Program-made: the position numbers and the translations under genes | DNA from: Takakia lepidozioides | Lineage: Eukaryota; Streptophyta; Takakiopsida; Takakiales; Takakiaceae | Length of the DNA stretch: 64,000 nt | Direction: 5' to 3' | NCBI GenBank assembly: GCA_030704615.1 | Contig: CM060732.1 | Span: forward strand, 66,319,053-66,383,052 | Shown here: in pieces, positions 44,800 through 56,353 of the stretch | Position numbering within the stretch: position 1 is the first letter of the stretch | Layout of the letters: each line of letters begins with the position of its first letter | Notes under the pieces: generated by a model | What the model was told of the DNA's origin: nothing | Database searches by the model: none | Seen by the model: the letters and a program-made list of their open reading frames with translations, nothing else

Positions 44800-45965
44800 A
44801 ATGGCAGAAATCCTTCCACAGGGAATCATAGGTAATCTGGAGCTTGAAATCCGGCGCTCTTGGATGAATCTGGACCCACATTCTATCCCTGCTCCTTCAG
44901 CTATCCATGCCTCTGGACATACATTCTTGCCTTGCTGCTAGCACCTGACAATGCAACCTAGAATTGTTCCAGCAAACACCCCAACCCTACATATCACGGA
45001 AACGTATTCATTCCAGAGCTTCTCCTCGTCTTTGTTATCTGTTTTCCGATACTCTTATGTTGCCACACTGGCTGTAACATGTCAAAATCACTCCAAAATC
45101 ACCATAGATCCACCAACGAGCTAACTTGCAGAATTCAACATTATAATTTAGGGACGACTCTGATAACACGAGAAAATAGGGTGAAATGTGAAGAAGGTGT
45201 CTTCATTAGCAATGCCTTGTTCTATCAATTGTGCTGCTGCCACTGTTGTTTCTAGTTGGACTACAAAGAGAAGCAGATGCAATTCAGAATTGGAACTACT
45301 GTAATAAGTAGGGCTGGGGTGTTTGCTGAAAGAACTTCATGCCGTCAAATGTCAGCTGCTAGCAGCAAGGCTAAGGGTGTATTCATGATTTGTACAAAGA
45401 CAGGGATAGCTGAAGGACCGGGAATAGAGGTCCAGATTCATCCAAGAGGGCCGGATTTCATAATTAATTCGGATTTCTATGGATCAATAGCTACAAGAAA
45501 TCTGCGTGGGTAAATTGTCAACAACAGACATTCACCTTTTTGTCTCCATTGTCCTATCATTGACTTGGGTGGAAAAGTGTTCATTCCAAACCTTTTATTT
45601 CATCCCTGTTATTTGTTTTTGGATATTTTCTTGCTGCCACATCGGCAGTAATTTGTCAAAGTCATTCCAAACCACCACTGATCCACCCGTCACGCTAACT
45701 TACAGAATTCAATATGCATCTCAGGGTCGTCTGATGAGAGGGAAAAACAGGTTGAAATAGGTAGAAGAATAAGGGTCCTCACCACATTGTCTTTGACCTC
45801 GTGTCATGACCCATGGAGACCATCAACCCAAAATGACCTCTTGTGTGTACTGCTTGTGTCTGTAGTCACGTAATATCGGATTGATATGTGAGAACCACCA
45901 TGGTGCAGCTAAGTAGACAGAGATTGAAACATGGTCTACTAAGACCAAGCCGATTCTCCCAAGAA
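44800..45965. repeat. PPR-associated repeat, rearranged copies in both orientations
   Basis: 44800-45260 is in minus orientation with two blocks in swapped order. 45260-45520 is plus and 45520-45965 minus. The last piece includes the reverse of 23100-23300 (CCATGG.GACCATCAACCCAA, CTACTAAGACCAAGC). The inverted arrangement could fold back on itself. Confidence 0.7.
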
Positions 45966-45989
45966 CCTTGTAAACATCAGGAATAATAC

Positions 45990-46235
45990 CAAATCATGGT
46001 ACTAACAGGAGCCAAGAGCCCACATTTGCAAGATGGACAAGCTTCTTCACATCGTTCCAATGCCTCCATCCCACATCCATGCTGGGTAAACCCTACGATC
46101 ATCAGATTCCAAGAGACTAAATTTCGCATAGCCATACTGTTGAAAACTGCCTTTGCATCCTTCATGCTCCTACACTTGTCCACCAGAGTAGTATCCAGAA
46201 TGATAGTGGCATGATTCCAGCTTTCAATGGTAGCT
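45990..46235 (-). pseudogene. PPR fragment
   Basis: Minus-strand translation: TTLVDKCRSMKDAKAVFNSM then AMRNLVSWNLMIVGFTQHGC and GMEALERCEE, about one and a half motifs. It is joined on both sides to the PPR-associated repeat and has no complete gene. Confidence 0.7.
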
Positions 46236-46239
46236 TTGA

Positions 46240-46813
46240 CCTCTCTTGAGCTTGAAATCCGGCCCTCCTAGATTGAATTTGAACGTATTCATTCCAAAGC
46301 TTCTCTTCGTCTCTTTTATCTGCGAAAAAGGTTGTGCAGCATCCACCATGTAGGATCTCCCGCTCCCTGTGAGATTGGTGTGTGAAACCCTCCGTGCTCA
46401 AGCACGTGGGGCATCATCGTCCCTTCCCCGCGCTGCAACCCTCTCGAGTTATTCTCCGGTTATTTTCGGGCAGTCCGGACAGACTCCAAAAACGATGACG
46501 TGTCTACGAAACGTGGCGACGATGATGTGGCTATGATGACGTGGGTGATGACGTACCCGCGGCATGCCTTGCCGCAGTTCATACGTCATACTATGGTAAC
46601 TCGTAACGCTGCACCCAAAGCATTTCTACCGCCTTTGAGAGTCCGCGCATCTTCCAAGCGGGTCATCGGTTAGCAAGCAGAGAGGAGCAGTAGGCCCAGC
46701 CATGGCGTCTAATATTACCTCTGAAAGTTTCTGAAGGCAGAAGAAGCCTGGCTGCGAGACAGCTGACCGCAACGAACCTGATGGCGTCTTGACTGATCAG
46801 CATTTCCAAAGCA
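46240..46813. other. repeat ends and GC-rich flank; no gene
   Basis: 46240-46330 is PPR-associated repeat (minus). 46430-46560 is the inverted partner of 1790-1965 and is rich in TGACGTG and ACGTGG motifs. The rest shows nothing. Confidence 0.45.
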
Positions 46814-46987
46814 ATGGACGGATGGATCCAGCAATGCGTTGATTTGTGTCTCAAGAGCGAAGAAGGTGCAATCTATGGTGGAGTAACCTCAGCATGCAGC
46901 CTAGGACTCTGTTACATTCTTGCTGCTCCTCATTCTCCAAGTGTCGGTCAGGATGCAGGTTTCATAATCTTCACCTGTGATGTTTAG
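46814..46987 (+). CDS. small ORF (57 aa) upstream of the tandem kinase
   Basis: ATG at 46814 opens MDGWIQQCVDLCLKSEEGAI and YGGVTSACSLGLCYILAAPH with a stop at 46985. The middle is hydrophobic. A GTCAGG near 46960 could serve as a donor, so this may be a first exon of the gene that follows, an upstream ORF in its leader, or nothing. I cannot tell from sequence. Confidence 0.25.
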   Translation: MDGWIQQCVDLCLKSEEGAIYGGVTSACSLGLCYILAAPHSPSVGQDAGFIIFTCDV

Positions 46988-47718
46988 TCCGCGTAAAACA
47001 TGCTGCTGAGGGTCACTGACTCGCAATTCTGTATCGATGTTTTCCGTTTGTGCAGTCTATCCCTCCCGCACAAAAAAATTCCAACCTCCCAGCGAGACTC
47101 TGTTTCGGATGGATGTAGTCTCTGTTCCTCGTTGCAGAAAGTATCTCAAATTAATCATGGAGCCTGCGACTGAGATCATGATTGTTATCGCTGAGTTACA
47201 CTCCATGGTTTACGTACTGCAACTTTGCAGTCTCTCTTCCTCCTCCTTGCAGTAGTCAAACATAGAGCCCGTAATTCAGATGAAGTTAGTCCCGCTCATC
47301 ATTCATGGGTGATAATTTCCAACATGTATGCTGTCTCTCTTAATCTTGCAGATGAGAGACCTCACATACGTAAAGCCGAAGATCTGATGATGGATATCAC
47401 TTTGGTGTCATGCGCAATCCCAGTTGATATTTCCCTTGTGAGAAAATTAAGATTAACTGAACCTTAGAGTCCGTTTCCCGTCCCCGTAGCTTGGGCTCAA
47501 CTGCTTAGTTCCATTCCAGAGCTGATGCTTACTCTTCCAATTGTCCAGCCTATATATGCAGCAACAAAACCTAACTTGGTCTCCCCAGCTCTACGCACTT
47601 CTCACTCCACAGTCTTTAAGTTGGCTCTTTTGGTGCCAATTGGTTTGGCAACCAGGCTTGTCATACCTATGCATAACCTAAATCAGAGGTTTCATTCTGC
47701 TGGTGGAGCCTGCACACA

Positions 47719-50700
47719 ATGGATCACTACTTCCAGCTTGTGATGGCTGCCATCGATGCAATGCTAGACATAACGTCCTCTGCCAGTAAAAGCTCCTGGC
47801 AACTAAATAAAAGCCAATGCATGTACTTGGCACATAAGCTTGCAGATATCAGAGACTACTTACTAGGGGAGATGGACATTCTGTCCGCCATGAAGCAATG
47901 GCAGCAATGTCTCAAACAACTTTACTACATCCTGAACAAGGCTGAGATGCTAGTGATGGGGTGCTCCAGTGAGCAGTGGCTCCTAGCAGCAGTTTCCCTT
48001 GCAAAATCCAGCGAGCACTTTACGGAGATTCTCTTCGAACTACAATGGTGGACCGATGTGGTGTGCTTTGCAATCATGGAGACCAAGGAAGGTGAAGCGT
48101 CACAGGGACTCCAATATTTTTCACCATTAAAGTCTGCAGCCGAGAATTATGAGACTCAGCTAAGTACTCCAGAGCGAGATGCTCTCCATAACATGATCCT
48201 GGAGGATGAGAAGATGCTACTTGCCAAACTGGAGGGAATGAAGGGGGAGCATGTTAGCAGACCCAGTACTCATATTGGACTTGACCAAGATTGTTCTCAG
48301 GCAGACTATTTATATCAAAGATTGACTCTTTCTTACTCTTCGTGGATAGCACAATTGCAGGAAGATGAATCACTGCACAAGGTTACAATTCATAAGCTTC
48401 TGGGCCAGGGCGCATACGGAACAGTCCTGGAGGTTACATGGATGGGACACAGGTGTGCTTTGAAAGTGTTTGGGTCTGTAGTTCAGACAGAGGCAGCCAT
48501 ACTGGCTGGACTTCAGCACCCGCACATTGTGCAACTGTTGTGTTATTGGGAGACAGACGACAAATCTTTTCTTGCTATGCAACTAATGACAGAGGACCTT
48601 TCCACTCTCATGAAGAGATTGCAGAAAAATAAGCCAGGTAGTCCATTCACACTGCCTGTGGCCATTGACATTATGCTTCAAGTGGCCAAGGGGATGCGAT
48701 ATTTGCATAGCCAAGGGGTGGCTCACCGGGACCTCAAGTGCTCTAACATTCTGTACAAGTCCAGTTCTGTTGCCGAACTTTCTGCTGAGGGCTACGTTGA
48801 TGTGAAGCTTGCAGATTTTGGTACAGCCAAAGCAAATCTGAAGACCTCTACTCCAAGTCTGGAACAGACTTGGAAAGTTGGTTCAACAAAATGGAGAGCA
48901 CCAGAGCTCTATGGAGTTTCAAACGACATGTACACAGAAGAGCCCAATTCTAGAAGACTAGCATACCCACTGCAGGTTGATGTGTGGAGTTTTGCGATGA
49001 CATGCTTTGAAATTCTCACAGGAGAAGCGCCCTTTCAATATCTGGAAAATGGGAAAATCCAAGAGAGGATTACAGTCTACAAGGAAAGACCAGAATTACC
49101 AGCTTATTGTCTGCCATACTTGAGATTTTGCATTTCCAGCTGCTGGAAGACACAACCCCAGTCCCGACCAAGCTTTTCAGATATTTGCAAAATGTTCAAG
49201 TATGCAAAAGGTCTAGTCTTGGGATTGACTGGTAGTTGGATTGAGCCAGTCGTGTTTGCATACAAGGACCATGATGGGATGATGCAGTTGATGGATGCAG
49301 CCAGGTAAACTCCTTTTCTCATTGGTTCATTGTTTGCTTTTCGTATGCTGAATTGCTGCATGTTGCTGGGCGTTGCACAGAACTTGCCCTTGCACTATTT
49401 CAATGTTGGAAGGCTTATATGATAGTGGACGTGGGACAGTGGTGCTGGTGAAGGCTTTCAAAAGAATGTTACTGGTTCCTCTGGTGCTTTACAGTGGAAT
49501 TTTGAATTCCCCCCTATTTGTGTCTACAGTGTGTAGTTGGCTTGTAGGGTAAACACAGCCTCCCACTTTTGCTGTAGGAATTCTTTCTGATTTCATGTGT
49601 TTGTTGTGTCCCCACGCAGACTAGAAAGCAACAACAAATCAACAGGTGAGGAAGCTGGACTCAAAACTCTGGCAATCGTTATGGATTTTACTTGTGTGAA
49701 TGCTCCCAGCTAATGGAGGATGTTGAAAGAGGATATTCAATTTGTCCTTGCAACTTCACTCATGCTTCATAAGTCTATTCAAGGGAGTTAGAAAGCAGAA
49801 TTCAATCCAATTTGGATGTAAGGGGCTTCTCAATTTGATGCAATCATACGCGCAGACCACAGATATGCTTTATAAACTCATGAGGAATTTTTGATGAACT
49901 CCAACTAAGCTGTATGCAGAACCATGGCAGTAAGATATGTGAGAACCCTGGCAAGTTATTATGGGTTTTTTCAAGTCAATATGTCCATGTAGAATGGTGA
50001 CTCATCACCAGACTAGTTAGCAACTTGTGCTTTGGCAATACACTTCCATTTGCATCTTCTCATTGGGCCAGTTTTGTGTATTCAAGGTTGCATACCATGC
50101 AAAGTCACAGGAGTTGTCAAAACAATCAGGGAGAACACAAGACAAACTTCTCGTGCTTTCAGGCACAAGATCCTTGTCCTAAGTTCAGGTAGGTTTTCCT
50201 GGCGAAATATACAGTGCTCCAGTCATTTCACCTCAGTAGTCCTTTCCTCAGTTAATTTGAGTAGGTATATGATAGTCACACTGACGATTTCGTATTGAGG
50301 ACCCCCCTGGGTAGGAACTTCCAACTAGCATAGAACTAGCTGCTGCTGACATATTGTGAGTCTGTAAACAGTGTCGGTGTTGCATATTAGACTTTTAAAT
50401 GCTACCAAAAGTTGACGAGTTAAAAGATGTTGGGTGTGAAACTTGCAGGGCTTCAACTGCCAGTCCGCTGGCTACATGGAAGAAAGATGGATCACATCCA
50501 TCAACAAATGATTCTGGAAGCAGTCGGTACAGAGAACCTGTTTTCCATGAGTCAGATGAAAAGGGCAACCAAAGGATTTGCAGGTGATCACATCCATCAA
50601 CAAATGATTCAGGAAGCAGTCGGTACAGAGAACCTGTTTTCCATCAGTCAGATGGAAAGGGCAACCAAAGGATTTGCAGGGGATCGCATGCTTGGCTTCG

Positions 50701-51512
50701 GTGGTTTGTATACAATATACAAAGGTACTCTAGAAAATGGGATGGATGTGGCAGTGAAGAAACTACATGATAATGCTGATCCGTCTACTTTCACAAAGGT
50801 TTTGAAGGAAGTTATGGTTTCGTCCAAATTCAAGCATCGCAATGTGTCGAACCTCCTTGGATGCTGCCTACAGAAAATCCCAATACTTGTCTATGATTTC
50901 ATGCCACAGGGTAGCCTCTTTGGGCGCTTGCATGGAAAGGGGTCAAGGGTAAAATTGGTCTGGAGCCAGCGCTTGCGAATTGCAACTGAGACTGCAGAGG
51001 GCTTGGCGTATCTACATACCTCTCACCGCATCTGTCACAGGAATGTGAGACCTGCAAGCATCCTATTGGATGAAACACTCACTGCAAAAATTGGTGGCTT
51101 TTCATTGTGTCGAGAGATACAGCTCTATGATGCCCATGTTTCAACATTTGTGAGGGGGACAGTGGGCCACACCGACCCAGAGTACTCGAAGACTGGTCGA
51201 CTAACGCTGAAGAGTGATGTATACTCCTTTGGGGTAGTGTTGCTGGAGTTGATCACCTCTCGAAAACCATTTGAGCTTATTGTACCTGGTGAGGTTTTTG
51301 AACTGGTATCCTGGTCGATCCCCTACATAGAGAAGGGACAGCTAGACGCAATTGTTGACCTCCATTTAGTGGAAGATTTGGAGTTCTTGTTTTCCGTAGA
51401 GCATGTGGCACGGCTGGCAGCACAGTGCGTGGCGGAGCGAGGACAGGACCGGCCATCGATGCAACAAGTGCTGCAGGGGCTTCGTACAATCAGGGCAGGG
51501 CACAAATTTTAG
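47719..51512 (+). CDS. tandem kinase protein: MLKL-like N-terminus, active-type kinase, pseudokinase
   Basis: Three exons, 47719-49304, 49620-49645 (26-nt microexon) and 50449-51512, join with phases 2 and 1 into 891 aa. Donors are CCAG/GTAAAC and ACAG/GTGAGG; acceptors end CGCAG and TGCAG. Residues 1 to about 160 are helical and resemble the N-terminus of plant MLKL/DUF1221 kinases (LNKSQCMYLAHKLADI, WLLAAVSLAKSSEHF); this is a tentative match. Kinase 1 (about 220-490) is complete: GQGAYG, K249 in ALKVFG, H336-R-D338, D366-F-G. Kinase 2 (about 610-885) is WAK/RLCK-like with K641 kept, but HRD is HRN (734-736) and DFG is GFS (754-756), so it is a probable pseudokinase. A 96-bp tandem duplication lies before it. 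Without splicing, the two parts would be separate ORFs, a 529-aa one and a 361-aa one. Kinase-pseudokinase proteins include cereal resistance proteins; a defence role is inference. Confidence 0.75.
50490..50681 (+). repeat. 96-bp in-frame tandem duplication in the tandem kinase gene
   Basis: Copies 50490-50585 and 50586-50681 encode DHIHQQMI.EAVGTENLFS then .SQM.RATKGFAG twice. The unit includes the segment that normally leads into the Gly-loop of WAK-like kinases (FS.SQ...AT.GF). The copies differ at a few bases. Confidence 0.93.
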
Positions 51513-53125
51513 AAAGCACTTGATGTGACTCTACTCCATCTCCGATGGTGTACCAATCTTACATCTGCTTCTTGATGGTCTTTGCCCCATTGGAGAATGA
51601 TAATTTTTCCCGAGGACTTCAGAACAACCCACGAAGAATCGTAAGTAAAAATTTGGGACTTGTACTCATCCCTCTTTCACCAGTTAGATCACAGCATGCA
51701 AATAATACTGCAGCTCAGAAGAGGAAATATTATCAGCACATGAACACCAATTTCATTTACTACGTGTGATATATCTCAATTGTGCAGGTGAACTCCATGT
51801 GCCATGTTGATGACTTCTGTGTGCCACCTCACCAAACCTCTAGCTGACACCCTGATCAGTCAACAAGACCATGACATCTCAGTGTCTCTACTACGGCTTC
51901 TGATTGCACACTCTATTCTGCTTTCACGATCCTAATGTTGATCGATTAGTACATCAGTCACTAGCTGGTTCTTCAGATCTGATCTGATCCTTTGCTAAAT
52001 CATGTGTAATGATGCCTAACTGACCAGTCTCATTATGCCTGTATAAGCTCACTCCAGTTAATATATCTAAATCTTCAGTAGTCCTGTCGTCAGTACATTT
52101 GTCCTCTGTACTCTCTACGAAATCAGTCAGTCGGTTCTCCACTCATCACAGCTCTCGCTCATACATAAAATAGCTTAAGATGGGTAGTATTATATTGCTT
52201 CCCAGACAACGGCAGTAGACAGTATCCATCTCCCTGCCATCTCCATCTGCACCCTGTCGTCACCTGTTTTCAAAACCATATCCGTCTCCTTGCTGTGCTC
52301 TCCTCCCAATTCAAAGAGCTGCGTCCATCGTTGTGAGTCTAAACTCTAAACCCCAAACTGGCTCCAATTCTTGTGTTCGTCCTTTTAGCCATACAGAATG
52401 CTCGAAAGTGTAAAGTTTTGTGCAAATAAAATGCCATCTGAACTACAATCCCCTACATAGATAGAGGAGGGAAATTGTTGCCCCATTTACTGGAGGGTAC
52501 TGGGACTCAGGTTCAATGACTTATTTATATGATATAAAAACTTGCTTGTGCACCTGAAGCAGAGCAATCTGTGCTGGAGGTGGGACACCTAACTTAACCC
52601 TATGTTTTTGAGGCATCCAGTCTCTTGAGTTTAGTAGTCGTCTCATTAATTTGCTCTCAGTAATGGGTGTATTAGATACCGGCCTTCAAATCTGCATCTG
52701 TATATTACCATCTTTGTAAATTGAAAGGTGTCTCTATCTTAACAGGGAGGTCCTGCAAACGTATCAATTGGTTTCTGTTGTCATTCGTTCTGTCATTCTG
52801 TGCAATGTTTCTTGCAGGAATGGCCCTTTTGCAACATCCCATAGCAATTTTTTCAACTAAAATTTCATGGTCTTGTATTACACCCACTTTCTAGCTAGCT
52901 TTAGTTTAGTGCCCTCTCCTGGTTAGATCTCTCCTGTAATACAGGTCTGACCACCCTTCAACAAACTAAGTTTTTGTCTAGAGGTATATATCATGGTCTG
53001 CAAGAACATTTGTAAGAGGATTTACTTGTGCTGATGCTACTGTAGTTGGATGTGTGGGATTAGGGGATAAGGAAATGGTCATGTCTTTTCCAGTCTTGGC
53101 GCAGTTCTAGAGTTCACTCTGAGCA
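51513..53125. other. no gene recognised
   Basis: Likely 3' flank of the kinase gene followed by intergenic DNA. There are no frames with motifs on either strand. Confidence 0.5.
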
Positions 53126-53130
53126 GGTAG

Positions 53131-53318
53131 TGCACTTAGCAGGTAGCCCAGTGGTTGGGTGTTTGTGCCTTGCCTGTGCATAACCTAGGTGATCCTGGGT
53201 TCAATCCTTCAACATGTGCCTTCAGACCGTCCATTGGGCCCTCGATGGCCTGTGTGTTGAGCAGTAGGCTCTGTAAATTCACTGGACGTTAAAGAAACTT
53301 TATCTTTTATCTTATCTG
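53131..53318 (+). mobile_element. tRNA-derived SINE, family 1, copy 3
   Basis: A box TAGCCCAGTGG (53144-53154), B box GGTTCAATCC (53198-53207), the same body as at 4.2 kb, and an ACTTTATCTTTTATCTTATC tail. No clear target duplication was found. Confidence 0.9.
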
Positions 53319-53851
53319 TTTTTTGGGGGTTCAAATCAAAGTTGTCCTCTTTGAAGGCTAAAGAGAGTAAAGGTAGAGGCCATCATCTCCTAATCCTCTC
53401 TCAAATTTTGTAGAAAGGCGAGTCAAGTGCAGACACCATGTTATACCCCCTGTAGGTTTGTCACTTGCAAGTGCGCAGATGGGAGGGAACCACAGGGAGA
53501 TGGACTGCACATTCTTTGCTGAAGAGTTACTACAAAAAGGTAACTCTTGGCACAGCATTTGAGTAGTAAATATTTACAAAAACTTGGAGTAGTGTCTCAC
53601 CAGCAGCCCATAGTTTTTCATAAATTTGAACCTACCTACTAGCAATCCTCTGTAGAAGCATCGATCAGGTAGTCATCCAGGGTATGCTCTAGATGCTACT
53701 AAGATGATGCTTCTGCTTCTTGTTGACTGCCTGAAAGAGATTTAGGCTGCACAAAATTGAGGAACGGAGTACTATCAAAACTATCAAACCGCAAGTCTAT
53801 CAAAACTATTGAGCAGTACAGACAACTGTGCTAGTTTGCTTCATTGTAGGA

Positions 53852-55092
53852 TCAGGCCACCACCATCTCAATGACGCTCTCGGAGTCGCATCCATTGCAG
53901 ATCAATTTCTCGTCCACTTTGCAACGCTTCTCAAATTTCTTACACCAATTGGTGTCTCGAAGCTCCTCAGCCGCCTTCTTCCAGTTTCTGGCGCTGGCCT
54001 GCGCGATGAATTCTGTGAACTCTCGGCTTCCCAGCGTCTCCCCTCCTGTACACAAAGGCAACAGTTGAGTTAAACACATGTTTTGAACAATTCGAGCAGT
54101 CTTCACAAGACATTTTGTGATAGCAGAGGTTGCATCATCTCCCTCTCTACCTGCAGAATGGACGATGTCTGCAAATACCGCCATCACGTTGCAGCAGAAA
54201 TCATCAAGCGCCTTGACATACTCAGCAGCTTCGTCTAATACTCGCTTTGCATCGAGTGCAAGCAACGCAGAGATCTGCAGATCATTCAAACATTGCTTCC
54301 CCTTGTACACCTGCCAGGAATTCCATCATCGATCAGTCGAGCGGCATGCGTGTGCGGAAAAGGAAAGAAGATACTTGATATCGATATTCCCATGGGGAGC
54401 TTGGAGAGAGAGAGAGAGAGAGAGAGAGGTTCATGAGAAAAGTGGGAGTCGAGAGACTGACCTTGTCGTAGTCAGCGATCAAAGCAACCAGCTCCCTGCG
54501 ACGAGTTTTGGGATCGTCATCCAGGTTGTAGCCCACGCCCACTGCTCGGTGGCCCCTGGTGGTGTTGTATGCACAACGATGGCGCCCCTCGTTTTGCTCC
54601 AGAAGATCAGCCGTTCTTGGAATACAAACAGCTCGCACAGTCCATGATGACACAGAGCTCCTACATGTGATCCGGGCACGAAACTGTCAACAAAAAAACT
54701 TCCCGCCTGGGTTGATTGAAGGTCTCATGCACGATGTCATTCTGCTTGAAATCAAAACAATGATGTGACGAGATCTCTATTCAGCATTGCCATTTGCTTG
54801 AACATTATCTACTTGAATCCGGCAGCACTCCATAGTGGAGTGATTACCTGTGACGATGGTCACATCTCGGGTCATTGTCCTCAGCGCTGTGATGTTCTTC
54901 GGCCGAACGGAAGACTTTCAACAGTCGCTCCACCCAAAGACTCGATTTAATCTCTTGCTTATGTTCATGCGTGCATGAAGCCACCTTCCTGCCTGTGGCA
55001 GCATCTGTAGGAGCGGCCGTCAGTACCACGAAGACCAGCACAACCACGGACACCACGAGTGGCCATGCAGATATCTTTGATCCAGACTCCAT
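53852..55092 (-). CDS. secreted T4-type lysozyme-like protein (GH24 fold), catalytic residues changed
   Basis: Four exons, 55092-54848, 54660-54462, 54310-54151 and 54045-53852, join with phases 2, 0 and 1 into 265 aa. Residues about 9-31 are a hydrophobic signal peptide or anchor. The T4-lysozyme fold is visible: EGRHRCAYNTTRGHRAVGVG aligns without gaps to the T4 active-site segment, followed by ELVALIADYDK, ISALLALDAKRVLDEA, and FTEFIAQASARNWKKAAEEL with RDTNWCKKF. GH24 enzymes cut bacterial peptidoglycan. Here the Glu is kept, but the Asp20 position is Thr and the Thr26 position is Ala, so activity may be lost or altered. Two C-terminal CxxC-like pairs may form disulfides. A (GA)n run lies in intron 2. 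Confidence 0.75.
54403..54429. repeat. (GA)n microsatellite
   Basis: About 13 GA units, inside intron 2 of the lysozyme-like gene. Confidence 0.95.
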
Positions 55093-56353
55093 TGTGCCCT
55101 TCTCGACCGTGTACAATTCCCTGTCAAAAGAGGTAGTACATGTCACATGAGATCAGAGGAATATTGTTGCAGCTCAAAATTTAAATTGCCAATGAACAAA
55201 GCTTAGTAACACAGACGACAAATGAAACCAAGTGACAGTGAGCTGGAATTGAGGTTACCTGGAATCGAGAAGAAGAAGCATGAAGTGTTGCAATGTCGCT
55301 CCTGAACTATAAACGCTTGGATCAGCATGGCGGCGGGCATCCACGTCTACCGCATGCCGACGCGCACGTTTGCTAGGCCACGACGCCCTGCCTCTCAACA
55401 CTCAGTGCTCGTTACAAAACGCCCACCAGCAGTTGCCATGCAGTATCACCTAAGTCAACTTGCAGTGAGTCTTCTTCCTTTCACTTATTAAGGCGTGCAG
55501 CTTGAATGTCAACTGCAAGCCACTGCATATATATGCGTCAATAACTCAGTGTTGCAGATTTATAGCTACGTTATGGTTGTGGCTCACACCGAATTGTCTG
55601 AGGTCAAGCTGCCCAGCGTAGAGAGCTTGGAACGGAAATGTTTAAAACATAAAATTGTGTTCACCTGTGGATATTGTGGGGAATTGGATCCCCTCAAATA
55701 AGAATTTGCTTAACAGAAGAGGCTTTTCAAACAGTCATAACCATACGATGCTATACCAAGGAGTACATCCACTCAAAGTACTGAGTGGTTTGATCCACCT
55801 CTAACTATACAAACCCCATTCTGTTAGGGCGGCCTCAACCCATCATAAAGAAGGTTGACATCGGCAGTACAAGTATCACCCAACTGCCAATCATCGAGTT
55901 CGAAGGTCCAATTTGTTTGCTTTAGTGTTGGAGAGTGTTTTATCAGGTGCTGGTATACTGGTCCTGAGTGTCAGTCAAGTTCATCACAATCTCAAGGTTC
56001 CATCTGTCTGCTGGTGTGAGCTAGCCTTCAGATTACTTTTTTCGAAGGCACTTCAATTGAGTGTGCCCCCCATGCAAGCAAGACTTCATTAATTAGGCGT
56101 TACCCTAATAATACATACACCACAGATGTGTTCGAGAAAACTGAACCACACAACACAACACAACAACACCAAGGCAAGCCTTATCTTGTTTTGAGACAAC
56201 TTTACTAGAGTAAATCATGTATACACACACTCACACTACATAAGCGGATTCCTGTGCCTAACTGCTGTAGGGTCCTTCAGGTCTTGTCGTGCTGATCTCT
56301 ACCCCAGAAAGCAGTATGCAGCTTCCGCCTGTAAGCTTGCTCCCTAGCATTTC
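55093..56353. other. upstream region of the lysozyme-like gene and spacer; no gene
   Basis: No convincing frame. It separates the lysozyme-like gene from the end of the OSB-like gene, both on the minus strand. Confidence 0.45.

Noticed and set aside
50427-51512. The second kinase as a stand-alone gene starting at the ATG at 50427
   Set aside because: That ATG lies upstream of a good acceptor (50448), and the frame after the acceptor continues the upstream kinase gene in phase. It is not excluded without transcripts.
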